This document shows, one piece after another, positions 21,080 to 33,400 of a stretch of DNA of 64,000 nucleotides. The DNA lies in assembly GCA_023374045.1 (NCBI GenBank), contig CM041777.1:466207827-466271826 (forward strand). The letters run 5' to 3'. The notes under the pieces were generated by a model, which saw only the letters and a list, made by a program, of their open reading frames with translations, made no database searches and was not told the DNA's origin. Within the stretch, counting starts at the first letter, position 1. Every line of letters starts with the position of its first letter. The position numbers were made by a program, and so were the translations under genes. This stretch comes from Limonium bicolor. Its lineage: Eukaryota > Streptophyta > Magnoliopsida > Caryophyllales > Plumbaginaceae.

Positions 21080-23125
21080 TTAAACAGTTGCACGGTCTAG
21101 CCAAAGACCGAAAAGACGGGCGGCTGGCTGGGAGACAACCCAGTTTTGTGAGTTTTATTATTTTCGTTTTTGTTTATTTCTCGTAAGTTTTATTGTTTTT
21201 CATTCTTTATTTTTGGGCTAATGAGTTTGTTAGACATGTTTTGTTTAGTTTTTCATCGGTTTGAAGGTGAATTCAGGAGTTTGGAGGGACATCAGTTACC
21301 AATTTGCGTTTCTAGCCGCTTTTGAGGGTGGTCCGGGTTTGTAGCTTGGTTTATAAACCCGGACCAAGAGTTGGGCCAAGCTACTGGTATGTTTTAGAGG
21401 TGGTCCGGGTTTGCGTGCTGGTTTGCAAACCCGGACCAAGAGTTCGAGCTACCTTTTGCCTACTTTTGACGTTGGTCCGAGTTTACGTGCTGGTTTGCAA
21501 ACCCGGACCGCATAAGTGGAGAACTTACTAACTTATTTTTCGTATGGTCCGGGTTTGCGTACTTGTTTGCAAACCCGGACCCAATTTTCTACAGAAACAA
21601 AAGAGGAGCGCGCGATCAAATCCCTAAATCTACTACCTTCTTCAACCTCGCGCCGCTTCCAACTCCCGACCTCGCCTGCTTTCGCCATTGTTCCCGTCCC
21701 CGACTCGCATCACCACACCACCACTACCCATCCCAGCTCGACTCAAACCACCACCGCCATTCTCCCGTATCACCACACCACTACTCGTATACGCCCTTTC
21801 GCACCACCACTAATCCACTACCCTCCTTCAACCTCCAGTCGCTACCCTGTCCCCCGACCACCATCACACAGCCGACACCTCCTGTTCCCGACATTTCGCC
21901 GTGCCACCACCACCTGCACTACACCACGCCCCTAGGTTTCTGGAGTTTGGGTTATTTCATTCTCTGCCTTTTCGGATATTTTGATGTGTTTTATATTCTT
22001 CGTTGTTTCTGAGATGTTTTCCTTTGGATTGTACTTCTATTTTATTTTAGATTCGAATGCTACCTTTTTCATTCCGTCTGTATCACTTAACTATGATGTT
22101 TCACCCGCACACTTACTATTTCTGCAAGTCAGTGTTGGCTTTGGTTTTATTTCTTGAGCTACAGGTCTGCTTTTGCTGCGTGTGTGGTATTGAGTGAACC
22201 AAAGGAAACTCTGTCAAATTTTCTGCAGAATTCAACACCCCGCTGTTTTACATAAGTGTGAGGACGTTGTCCTCACCATACTCCAGGGGCGTGATTTTCT
22301 AACTTCTTTTATTCTTCAAACGTTGTTTTCTGCGAATTTGTGTTTTCCTTCCGTCTTAATCATTTTCATGAAGCAATGAGGGCATTGCTTATTTTTAAGT
22401 GTGAGGAGGGGAAATTACACATGCTCATGCTCATGCTCAATTACATTCGAATGTGCTAATTTTGAACATTTTTTTAAGGCTATCACTCCATTTTCACTAT
22501 ATTTTTGTTGGCCCTCAAAAAGTTTTGGTTGCATTACATACTTGAGTCTTATTCAGTGGTTGAATAAGTTGGTTTGGAACACAACACGAGTAGCACTAGT
22601 TTTTGTGAGATCGAAGCTGGAAAACAGTTGTGGGAATTCTGGTTGCACTGCTTGTATGTACAATTTTGATTAATGCTTGTCTATTTCTTCACTAAAAAGT
22701 TAAGCCTATTAGTATAACTATTTGTCTTTGATTTCACTTGGGGACTTTGGGAATGATTCTTGAATGAAAGGAAGGAAGGACAAAGGCAAGGTACTCCTCT
22801 AATCGAACTTTTAACCCAGAAACAAGCCTCATCCATTTGGTAATTAAGTCCTCGGGGTGCCTCATCACCCATCTACCTAAGGTCATCTGATCTGGGATAG
22901 AAGACCCAACACCGCTACATGAATGGAGAGAAAAGTCTGAGGGATATAAAAGAGAAAGTTAATGCTTGTTTAGAAAGTTGAAGAAATTTATTAATTTCAA
23001 ATGCAAAGTGCAAAGTCTTTCTTGATTATGAGTACGTGGTGATGAAAGGTAATATGGAATAAGATATTACTTCTCACCCCTTGTCGTCCATGGATTGTGG
23101 AAAGTTAATTGGAAAGTAGTCCCTG
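21080..23125 (+). other. 3' UTR of element A, left part
   Basis: No env-like gene is recognised. It holds a four-unit hairpin array (21330-21581). A C/A-rich stretch follows (21600-21930), open in two overlapping frames as Pro/Thr/His-rich protein, best seen as low-complexity DNA. Two structured motifs come next: GTGAGGAC-GTT-GTCCTCAC (around 22257-22275), and AAGCAATG-AGGG-CATTGCTT (around 22371-22390) followed by AAGTGTGAGGAGGGG. Confidence 0.65.
21330..21581 (+). repeat. Four 36-nt hairpins at exact 72-bp spacing, downstream of pol
   Basis: Hairpins lie at 21330-21365, 21402-21437, 21474-21509 and 21546-21581. The fourth is identical over all 36 nt to the second and third hairpins of the 5' LTR (2953-2988, 3026-3061), although it sits in the internal region. 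Spacers of about 36 bp differ from unit to unit, while the arms are conserved. Confidence 0.9.
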
Positions 23126-23421
23126 TGTAACACCCCATCTCAATCCAAATGTGGTTTCGCAACTTAACAACATATATATAAATGTCACAGCGGAATTCAA
23201 TACACTCCAGGACCTTGCCACGGTCTGATTGACAGAATATACCGAACATTAGTACATACCAATCTTAACCAAATACATATCCTTCTTACAATCCCCTCAT
23301 ATCCTATACATCTTACTAACTCAAAATGCCATACGAGAGTACATGCACAACTCGTAGGCCACACTTAACCCGTAACACGTGTACCCCTTCTTACTCTCGC
23401 AACGGCCGCCTCCTGACGTTC

Positions 23422-23475
23422 ACCTGTGTAGTAAAAACAGCCCCCAAAGGGGGTCAGCACGAATGCTGGTACGAT
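23422..23475 (-). promoter_or_regulatory. Double hairpin plus splice-like site in S1
   Basis: On the minus strand GTACCAGCA-TTCG-TGCTG, then CCCCC-TTT-GGGGG, then CTGTTTTTACTACACAG/GT. The same block is in element D at 45021-45069 and 54756-54805. Confidence 0.6.
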
Positions 23476-26400
23476 CCTCTCATGGCCCCCAAGCTAACGT
23501 GGCTACGACGACTAATTGTCGATAGCATGGAGGTTGATTAGATGCACAACATAATAGAAAGTGCAGTAAACAAAAATCCAAATATGAACAATCAAAGTTC
23601 AAACATAATGAACGACTTAAATGCGTTCCCTTAATTAGAGAGTTAATTATTTAACTCCTTAAGTTATGTTTCCTCTTAATCTTAGTCCATCCTTATCTTA
23701 CCTCAATCTTAGTCTTATCTTAGTCTTAGAAACAACCATCCTTTAAAAAGGAATGGATGTAGCTTATCTTAGTCTTATAATACAAACCATCCTTTAAAAA
23801 GGAATGGTTGCAACTCATCTCAAACCTTATCTTAATCTTAGAATACAAACCACTCTTTAAATAGAAATGATTGTATCTATCTCAATGTTTATTTTTGTCG
23901 GGTCAAAAGCGACCCTAGCCAATGAGCTATTAACTCCACTGGTTGAATAAACAACTTATCTTATAATTTAGGATTTAGGTGATCCTACCGCACCATCTTA
24001 ATGCCTCCTACCTTGGACTGTATGTCCAATGTAGCTGAGCCGGCAACTGACCCTAGGCAACAAGTCCGAAGACAAGTCCTTAAGCGGAAGTCGGATCTGC
24101 TATAGATACCGACCCCCTTTTTCCTTAGCATGCATGACCGGAGTCAGTCCCGGGTTCCTCACTCCCCCCTTAAATTCCAGTTAGTAGAAGTCTCAAGACA
24201 ATGTTTGTTGGTTAAACCTCTTTCGGTTATTAACAAACTAATATTAGGGAGCGATCCTTAGTCTCACTCAATTCCTTACTAAACGTTGGTTAGTAAGTTC
24301 ACACGGTAAGTTGTGTTAGTTTCCAAACATCACACAACAATGCAATAAACATAATGTTCCGGTTGCATGCTTTATCTTGTTTAGTCGGCACACATAAACA
24401 AATAGCACACAAGCCGAGGGCCACCTCGTTAGCAAGCAGGTCACAAGTAGAACTGTACCGTACACCTGGAGATTGGCTAGCTCTCAAAACGATGCTCGCC
24501 TAAACCGTCGAACACCTCCGACTATCTAGATCCTATAACATAGTAGTCGGGCAAGTTAATAACTTAATTATCTCCTAGACATTTCGCTTCCATATGTAAC
24601 TCTCTTAATTAGACTTCTAACTATATACACATGCGTATATTTATGTATAAGTCCTCACAAGTTTTATAATACAACAACCATTACTGATTCTAAATTGTTA
24701 AATCAATTATTCCAATCCTCTAATTATATATATATATATATATATAAATAATATATTGAGGTTCCAACGTCATACTTATATTACAGTAGTCCCCTTGACA
24801 AATCATCTAACATTTACTATATATATAACATAATAATTTCACAAACTCCCATGTTAACTATTATGTACACACACGTATCCATATCTTATACAAGTATGTT
24901 CCCACCGATTTAATGTTACAAGAACATATATGTTCATACTCTCCTAACCTTCAATCCACTAATATTTATATACCTATATGTGTATATAAATTCTCAGATG
25001 TGCAATACTAACCTTAATACCTCTACTAATTTTGTAGGAACGAGTTCCTTTTAACCTTATTGGTCCATCACTTAATCAACTTTATTAGTCTCATCAATTC
25101 CAATGTTAACCCAATATATATATATACATACATCCAAGCCCTCATATAAATAACATCAACCTATCACTTATAAATTAATACCAATTTTATAAGATGATTC
25201 CGTAATAAATCCTTTAATCTCTTTTACAACTTACTAATTTAATGTCTAATTACTTATGGTTAGCCCAAATCAATACACTAATTTGTGTATCCACTTCTAA
25301 CTTGGACTCAAGTCCATTACATATAAGAGAAATGATCAATGGGCTAAAAGCCCAATTTGACTATCCTTCAGCCAATTTATTTCGATTCCCTTTCTATTTT
25401 ACAACCCATTTTGGTTTGTCATTTATTACTTCAATGGGTTATCCCCTTTTATTTCCTAAATCCAATCTCTTATGAATATTCTAGTGGACCAAAGCCCAAT
25501 TTAAGCCCACAAATCCAATTTATTCCTAAACCCAATTTAATTTGTCTAATTTACATAGCCCAACTCAATGTTTGTCTAATCTAATTCAAATTAGACCATT
25601 CAAAATCCCTAAATCGATTTAGCTAATTTTAGAAACTATAACACACATTCAGATTCCCAAATTGCCCTTAATTTTTCTAGAAATTACAAAAAGCCCCTAA
25701 AACTTTCTAATTGCAATTTTCACCCCAGAATTTCCTCAATTTACATTTTTGCCCCAGAATTGTTATATCCACGTTTTTAACCTCAATTCTCTTATATTAC
25801 CGATTTTGCCCTAATTAATTTTTTTTTGAAACCTTCACTCGATTCCAATATCAGAAACCCCCATTTCTATTCGAAACCCTTAATTACAGATTTTCCCTAA
25901 ATTACTTCAAACCCTAATTTCACAAATTCAATTCGTATAATTGGAAAATTCCCAATTAATTTTGAGACACTAATGTTAAGTCTGAGAAGGCCTAATTCAA
26001 TTTCAGGAATCTCCAATTCAATTTTACAAAACCTTATTTCAATTTCAGAACATTAATTTCACTCATACCCTAATTTTGATTTTTAACCCTAATCTCTTTT
26101 CTGGCATTTTTGATTTCAGCCACTCATAAGAAATTCCTCTTCAATTTCGAAACCCAAAATAGATTTAGGGTGCTAATTCGCACACAGAATACACCATAAG
26201 TTCAGATTTTCAAGTCCTTGTTCAAAACATAATGTTCATAGGCTACAAAATTCGCAAGGAAAAACGGCTTTATTTGCACCGAATTCAGTGAGGAAGGAAA
26301 AATGACTTGTTTACAAGTTTTTGATTTCGAATCTAACTTAAAATCGTACAGGAGAATAAGCAAAACCAAAAATAGAATCTGCAGATGTACACCTTCGAAT

Positions 26401-26665
26401 TTTAGAAGTGACTACTCTAGTTTTCTGGGCATCCTCTCCGGTCGATTCTCTTGTGGCCTTCTCCATGGTTCCGTTTTTGTTCGCCTTCCTCGGTTCGTCG
26501 TGTCCGAATCGCCACCAAGCCGAGCTCAGGGTCTTCTCCTCCAATGGGTTGTCTCGCCAGTTAGGGTTGCGTATTCGTGAGTGAAGAATGAAGGAAATGG
26601 AAGAGAGGGAGGGAAGACAGCATTTTCAGAAGAGAATGAACGAGAGGCGCAGAATGTCGTTCCTT

Positions 26666-26780
26666 GTTAGGGTTAGGGTAGCTAATTACCGTATGTGAAT
26701 GAGAGAATGGCTGGGTTTTCATTTTTTTGTTTGGATTAGTATAGTACCGTGAGTGAATGGGAGACTGGGCCGGCCCAGTC
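26666..26780 (-). promoter_or_regulatory. Site II palindrome and telo-box in the S1 U3/leader
   Basis: GACTGGGCCGGCCCAGTC is a perfect 18-bp palindrome (26763-26780), with further GGCCCA nearby. On the minus strand CCCTAACCCTAAC (26666-26678) lies about 90 bp downstream. TGGGCC (site II, TCP-bound) with a telo-box is a known promoter pairing of plant ribosomal-protein genes. Their use here is inferred. Confidence 0.4.
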
Positions 26781-27364
26781 ATGTTGGGCGGGTCGGCCCA
26801 CTTTTTTTTTTGTTATACTCATAATGTCGTTCTGGACTCGTTTCATGCCCGTTTTTCATGTCGTTTGTGACATTATCTCCTGTTTAACGAGACGAACCAT
26901 TTTATGATTCCAAATTTATATTTTAAGACAATAAAAATTATTGTTATTTATAAATTTAACTAGTTATAATTTAATTCCTAATTGGTTTGCGTTTCGCCAT
27001 TTTAGGCGAAAATGCGACGTCTTTTATTCTGGTTGTTTAACCAATTTTCCAATACCTCTAAAATTACCCAAATAATATTATAAGGTGTCTATGATCTCGT
27101 TTTCACTTCTAAAATATTCGTGACATGTTTTTCGAGGTAAAACGATTTGTTTCGTTTTATTTTCATTTATATTTCTTTTTCCTAAACCTCCTTAACATCA
27201 TTTTAGGTTTCATTTATGTTTCCTAACAACTTTTAGGGTTTAATTAAATATTATATCATTCCCTTGTACTTATTTAAGGGTATTTAATTCCTTAATCTCT
27301 CGTTAATTACTTTTATTTAATTAATTCATGATTAATTAAAGTAATTAAGGTTTGGGATATTTCA

Positions 27365-27593
27365 CCCTGAGTGAAATTTGAGTCAAGTAGTTTTACTATG
27401 TGTCTTAAGCCTTTGGAAAATACTTCTCAATTCACTGTTTATGAAAACCTGCAAGTGTGGATCATTGTTTTCTATGACTGCTTTTCATTATTAGATCTCC
27501 TTGTGCACGGTTCTAAACTGACGACTCCCTTCTGTAAGATTTTAGTATGTTTCTATTTGCTTGAGGACAAGCAAAGATTAAGTGCGAGGAAGT
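27365..27593 (+). other. 3' end of element A internal region with PPT
   Basis: Resumes element A after S1. It contains TTTGCTTG-AGGA-CAAGCAAA (hairpin, about 27556-27575) followed by ATTAAGTGCGAGGAAGT, the decayed polypurine tract directly before the 3' LTR at 27594. Confidence 0.75.
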
Positions 27594-27849
27594 TGATAAG
27601 TCAGGAATTTGTCTAAGTTTACTAGGCTAATTCATGCTTAACTGACTACTTTATGACTTTAAATTCCATCCTTAATGCTTTATTTACACTTTATTGTTAT
27701 ATTTGTCTCCAATGATCGATTTGATATGTTTTCAGGATAAAATGCTCAACAAAGTGCTTAAATGAAGATTTTAGAGGTTGAGGCAACAAGTGGAAGTCAA
27801 ACCAGAATCAAAGTCTGATTTTCATCAACTACTGCCATATTTTATTGAG

Positions 27850-28010
27850 GGTCCGGGTTTGTATCCGACTTTGTAAACCCGGACCATCTCATCGAAGAAC
27901 TCTCTGTCTAGTTTCAGACGTGGTCCGGGTTTGCGTACTTGTTTGCAAACCCGGACCATCTTCAAGCGAGTATCTTCTGCCGAGTTTTAGTGGTTCGCAA
28001 ACCCGGACAA
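27850..28010 (+). repeat. Hairpin array in element A 3' LTR, third unit broken
   Basis: Hairpins 27850-27885 and 27922-27957 are intact. The first has a GGTCCGGG arm here, so the GGTCTGGG in the 5' LTR is the decayed form. The third (about 27991-28010) keeps only GCAAACCCGGAC, its left arm and loop being deleted. Confidence 0.85.
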
Positions 28011-28994
28011 ATATAAGCGGAGCGCCAAAAATACTGCTACGGAAATAACGGATTTGTTATTCTATCTTTAGTTATCTGTTATTCTATCTTTTAGATAGCC
28101 GTTTATTTAGATTAAAGATAGAATTCTCATTCTTATAAAAGGAGAGTCTTGCCAACGTGAGACATATGCTTGGATACACTACAAATTGTCACGATACAAT
28201 AGAGAGAATTAGCTTATTTGAGAGAATTCTGATCAGGAGTTTGGAGCAGAGCAGAGGAAGCAGTTCATCACGGAGACTTCACCAGAAGTCTCAACAGAGT
28301 TTCTTCGTGTTCTTTATTACTACTCACTACAGTTTTGCTTATTGTAAACATGTCAATGGCTGAGTAGTTTCCTTAGATTCCGGTTTGCTATGTATCCCTA
28401 AATTGATTATTCCTGTTCCTTTGTGATTTAATGCAATTCTATTGAGTAAAGTTATTTTCCTTGCTTAAATTCTTTATTCGTTATAATCTGGCCAATTATA
28501 AAGATTAGTGTTTTGTTAGCTTATATGTGACGACTACGGCTTTCAATTGAATACAGGGAAATAACCGGTTAGTTTAGAGACGGTAATTCCTCTAAATTGC
28601 TAATTGACCGATAATCTAGATTGTTCTTAAGGCGGTTAGTAAACAGTGGGTTCGTAACGAGAGTTAGAATTCGGTCTTTGCTAACTAGTATTTGCTAAGC
28701 GGGAGACCGGAGGTAAATTATCTTTGTTCTAGGGTTTTACTCAGAATTGTCTTGCAAATCACTTAGGGGTAGGAATTACAAGATTTAGGGAGAAGTAGTA
28801 AACCGGGATTTCTCTCCCAATCAGTTTCACAACAATTATTTTCTTGCTTTTACTGTTTTACATTCTGTTTACAGCTTTTATTTGTCATCAAATTAAAACC
28901 CCCAATTTCCTGTTTTACTTGGTTATTTAGGTTTTTTTATTCCTTTCCGTTTAATAAAGACTTAAACTAGACATCGCCTCCTCTGGTTCGATAC

Positions 28995-29880
28995 TGATAA
29001 GTTTGTAATATAGAGCCTTTTAAGGGTTTAATTTGCTGATTATTCATATTGGTTTGGCTAATATTTCTCACTTATCATGTGTTTTTCTAATGATTTATGT
29101 TTAGATAATAATTGATGTATTTTATGTATCAAATGCAGGTAAAAGTCATAGAATTGCATTCTTCACTTCACAAGCTTCGCAACGCAACAAACGGGGAGCA
29201 AAACAGAGTCCAAACGAAGAATATACGTCCGAAACAAGTTTCATTCGTCAGGATACTGACATGTCCGAACTTATGTCCGAACTTTTATGTTCGGACAGAG
29301 GTCGAAACTTCCTGAAAATTTGTCCTAACATGCGTCCGAACTTCCAAGTTCGGACGCCGCGTACAGAATTCAAAAATATGTAGTTTTAAGAGTTAAAAAT
29401 GCCTATTTTTGTTATAAAAAGTCACCGAGGGTTGGGAGAACAGAGGTATTCACGCCAGATGCCTCAGAGAGGCTCTCACATCACGCCTCCCCTCGCTCCA
29501 TCACCATCACCATCGATCATCACCATCACCACCATCATCTTCAACCTCTAGCCCGGCGAACTCCAGATCTGGACAGCGGAGCGAATTTAGAAGTTTTCTA
29601 TTCCAGATGATTTCTCAATCTCTTTTCTTTGTCTGTTTTGTGAATATGTTTGGCTAGTAGGGATAACTCTGGGGAAGGGTTGTTCGCAATGGATACAAGA
29701 TAGTTAGAATTTCTGTAATTTGGTTATGAGATTGTATCGGATTGTTTCTAGGTTAATGCTAATCATTCATATTCTCTATTAAATTTGCGCATTTATAGAG
29801 TTGTTTTGCGAATCCTGTTTTGATCAGATAAGGTGATTAACAGGAAGTTCAAATTAATCTGGAGATTTGTAGGAAGATTA
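28995..29880 (+). mobile_element. Athila-like LTR piece inside the 3' LTR of A
   Basis: 886 bp starting TGATAAGTTTG, an Athila-type LTR start, flanked on both sides by GATAC (28990-28994, 29881-29885). It holds two perfect hairpins built on GTCCGAAC (29275-29296, 29333-29356), then a TATAAAAA-like box near 29417. It does not end in CA, so either the end is decayed or this is a recombination patch in which GATAC is shared LTR sequence and not a TSD. Confidence 0.6.
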
Positions 29881-29955
29881 GATACTTAGGGAATACTCTC
29901 TATTAAAACTTGCTCGAATTGACCGGTACACTTGCCGTTAGGTTTTACCCCAACA

Positions 29956-30320
29956 GCAATATTTCTTTAGTCGATAATCGTAACTCGATTCGAGTTTACT
30001 TTAGACATTGGCTTAGTCCGATAGACATTCGCGCACATTTATAAACGCGAGATAGTCGACATTTAAATCACACAAGCATAGCATATATATAATCACACAT
30101 ATCGCTCTCAGCAAAACATCCACACATATATGTCCGAACCCAAGGAAATCCTCAGGAGCAATCATACCACACAATAACATAGGTTCACCAGGTAGGAGAC
30201 GCTGCATGAAATCCCGTGCTTGTCCTCTAGATCTCTAGCACCGGAATATGAGGCTAAATATTATCTCTATAATATCAACTAGATCGGTATCCCGAATAGT
30301 CGCTAATCCCTGGGTATTAC
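29956..30320 (-). mobile_element. LTR-X, second part
   Basis: Continues LTR-X after element A (first five bases are the duplicated GCAAT). The stretch ATGTCCGAACCCAAGGAAATC with following sequence aligns with about 35930-36130 of LTR-Y, showing the same LTR family. It stops where LTR-Y begins at 30321. Confidence 0.65.
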
Positions 30321-30491
30321 TGTAACACCCCTCACATTATACTTGTGATAATCACTCTTGCAACATAATTAAAGACATCTTACAACGGAAGTTAAATGCT
30401 AATAATTCTCACTCGGTGTCACATGCCATTACTCGCCCATGCGAGTAAAGAAGCAAAAAAGAAATAAAATAAAACAACGACAATAATTAAC
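30321..30491 (-). mobile_element. LTR-Y, first part (LARD-related LTR, minus)
   Basis: Starts TGTAACACCCCT, then AACGGAAG, then a perfect hairpin TTACTCGC-CCAT-GCGAGTAA (30429-30448), in the same order as LTR-X. It is interrupted at 30491 by solo LTR S2. Confidence 0.75.
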
Positions 30492-33400
30492 TGAAATACC
30501 CCTAAATTAATTTATATTAAACACTGAATTATTATATGGTATTATGAAAATTAGTTTAGGGGATTTCTTTTATTAAACCCTAAATAATATAATTAAAACT
30601 AAATTATTATATGGTATTATGAATTTAATAATAAGATTTATAAGTCAATAAATCTTGGGAAAAATTTAAGACACTCCAATTATATTATAAAGATTTTTAA
30701 AATATTTGGAACATTGATTTGGATCATAAAAGTCAAAATAAAATCATAGAAACCTTAAAGCTTCTAAAGCCTTGCTAGGGTTGACTTTTTGAGAATGGTC
30801 AAACCAGGACATGAAACCTATATCAATAAAAAGGTTATGGAAAACCAAGAAGATTAATAAAAAGAACGTTAAAAACGGATCATCCTAGCCAAAGTTATGA
30901 TAAATTGAAGTTTAGAGCCAAAATTTTAAAAGTTGCTGACGTGTCAGTGAGCCAGACAATACCATTGAAACGTTTGAGTTTTCCATCGGTTTTGGCATTC
31001 CATGGGTCGATCTTCAGACGCCTATATCTCAGTCTCTACTTCACCATTTGGTATGCCATCTTTTGCATTCGATTCTCCTATCATTCTTATTTCTAACCAT
31101 TACTCACACTTAACCTAACTCTTCCCACATCCGTCAAAAATTCAATCGAAAGTTGCCTCCCTGAGTTCTGGAAACCCAAAATTCTAGAAATTTTAGTTGA
31201 TCAGGTAAACTTTGTCCTATCATATCTTCTTCATCCGTGGATGAAAATTAACGTACTATAGCTTGTTTTTAAGATCTTTAATTTCTCTACAATTCTTATG
31301 AAGGAACCTTAAGCCAATTCTCAATCGTTTGAAAGTTTAAGGCATCTAAAGGTCACGCCTCGATCACGGCAATATTCTTGCCCAGATTTTCCAGAAAACG
31401 ACTAGGTAAACGCAGATCTTGTGAGATCTGTAACTTTCTCCCTAGTTCATCAAATTCAATGATTCTTCCACTAGTTGTTAGAGTTACATGTCTAGTTTAG
31501 ATTGTGATAGGTTTCGTGGATCAAATCCATCTCAGTTGGCACGAGTTGATCTGTGAAGTTGCCTACATGAACTGCACATAAAATAACAAGTTTCCAGCAA
31601 AACGAATTCGGGATTCCTTGCCGGCGCATTTCCGGTATGTTTCCGACCAAATTACTCCGATATTGACCTTCGTTATTGCATCATCGGTCATACCCAACTA
31701 TCAATTTGACCAATTATACACATACACTATAATGAGAGAATTTGTCGAAATCAATTCGAAGCCGCTATCAACCCTAACTCGAATTACCCAGATTTGAAAT
31801 CCCTGATCCTTGCATGGTAATTCACGAAATTGGTACCGTTGAAACCGTATTTTAATTTTGAATCCAATGAAACAAGAATCAACGAATTTGGTTCAGTAGA
31901 TTGAGAGAAATTGACGAATTCCCACACGACATTCGGTTTGGGTTTGCTGATGAACTCGATCAATCTGGGCCGTCCGATCATAGTTAGGAGAAACGGACGG
32001 CCGAGATTATAACGTAGGTAATTAGGGGCCGTTCGCCAATCACTCCAAAAAGCTACTAAGAGTAGCTTTTTTATTAATCTACCCCTAGTTAACCTATTGT
32101 AACTTGACACATCTGCATTGGGTTAAAATTTAACAAATAATCAACTGACATGTGGCAAGTAAAAAGTAAAAAAGCGAGATTAATGTTGTAAAGGCCGTGA
32201 GAGAACGGGGCCTTAGTAATATATTAAGTATTATAAATTCCAGAATAAAACCCTAACTTGTTGAATTTATTTAATGGCCTTCCCTAATGTATTCTGGCAC
32301 AAAATGTTAACCATAGATTCCCTGTAAAGTCTAGTTTATTTTCATGAAATTAATATGGGTTTTGAGTTTTTAAACGTAAGTTATAATTTTTGTAAGTTCT
32401 GAGTATTATGGAATTATTTAGATAATTTAAAAAGATATTTTATGAAGTAAAATTTTTATAATATGTCTAAAATATTATAGTTACTATATATTAAATATGG
32501 GGATTTTTAGACAAGAGGAAATAGGTCTAAAAATTGTAATTCTGAATTTTTCCTAAGATATATTGTAATATATGGTTTTTAGTGTAACCAAAAATTAAAG
32601 TATAGTTGATTAATAAACTTTATAGGTTGGGAATAATATAAGAAGACTAAACTAATATTTAATACAAAATGTTAATAAATATCTTTAGGTATAAACTTTT
32701 AAGTCAAGTAATATATATATATATATACATATATGTAAAAGAAATAAAATAGTAAATTAGGTTAAATCAAGGAATTAAATTAATCTACATTTATATTAAT
32801 GATATAATATGGAAGCTAATATACTTTATTGAAACTAAGGAAAATACTTTATTTTATAAAGCATATATTGGAGGTGGATTTGTGTAAAATTTAATAGAGA
32901 TAATTAAATACAATAAACCCACAAAAAGAATGTCCTGAATAAATCCTTGTATATATATACATTAAAAATAAATAAAAGAAATAACATTCCTTATGGGAAA
33001 TATAATAAGAGGAATATATGTATACTAAACTTTAGGACTTTAATCAGTATTAAAATAAATTAGTCAATGGTAACTTGAGAGCTTAACTAAGCTAAACCTA
33101 TGATTAAGGGTAAGTTATTGAAATAAAATTGAATGTACCCTTAAGACAAACAAATTCAATGGCGTAGATGGTCAAGTCGAACCTGGAACTAAACCGAGGT
33201 TGCACGTTCGAAACCTCACAGAATCCTTTTTTAGGAAATTTAATCAATCAACGAAAACGTAACACGGGCTTGGACTATCCTACTGGGCCTAAGTCCATGA
33301 ACTCCAAAAGCCCACTTAAACAATTCAATGAGAGTTTGGGCCACTCTCAGGATTAAACCCTGAATCATTCCAGATTAAATGAAATGGGCATAATGAAAGA

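Larger units (their letters stand above)
23126..27364 (-). mobile_element. Solo LTR S1, LARD-related, minus, nested in element A
   Basis: 4239 bp. It begins TGTAACACCCC and ends GGGATATTTCA, the inverted form of the element D termini, with a perfect TSD CCCTG (23121-23125, 27365-27369). The first 200 bp align with the reverse complement of 45369-45170 (for example CCAGGACCTTGCCACGGTCTG). Diverged repeats around CCATCCTTTAAAAAGGAATGG (about 23740-23880) match the 69-bp repeats of element D. No internal region or second LTR is present, so it is a solo LTR formed by LTR-LTR recombination. No gene is seen inside. Confidence 0.92.
2626..29955 (+). mobile_element. Element A: Athila-like Ty3/gypsy retrotransposon carrying nested insertions
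   Basis: LTRs lie at 2626-4117 and 27594-29955. The left LTR starts TGATAAGTC and the right ends CCAACA; a perfect 5-bp duplication GCAAT flanks the element (2621-2625 and 29956-29960). A tRNA-Asp-type PBS follows the 5' LTR, and the 3' LTR is preceded by the Athila-type end (CTTGAGGACAAGC then a purine tract). Removing element B, solo LTR S1 and the piece in the 3' LTR leaves roughly 11 kb, normal for Athila. A hand comparison of the two LTRs finds about thirty substitutions (near 2 percent), so A is older than B nested inside it. The coding region holds ten stops and one frameshift. Confidence 0.93.
27594..29955 (+). repeat. 3' LTR of element A, carrying an insertion
   Basis: Starts TGATAAGTC and ends CCCCAACA. 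Without the 886-bp piece at 28995-29880 it is about 1.48 kb, matching the 5' LTR. TATA box TATAAAAGG is at 28134-28142. The third hairpin unit has lost its left arm. Confidence 0.93.

Noticed and set aside
21516..22012. Proline/histidine-rich protein or env-like gene of element A
   Set aside because: Two overlapping frames over C/A-rich DNA, no signal peptide or membrane segment, no family resemblance.
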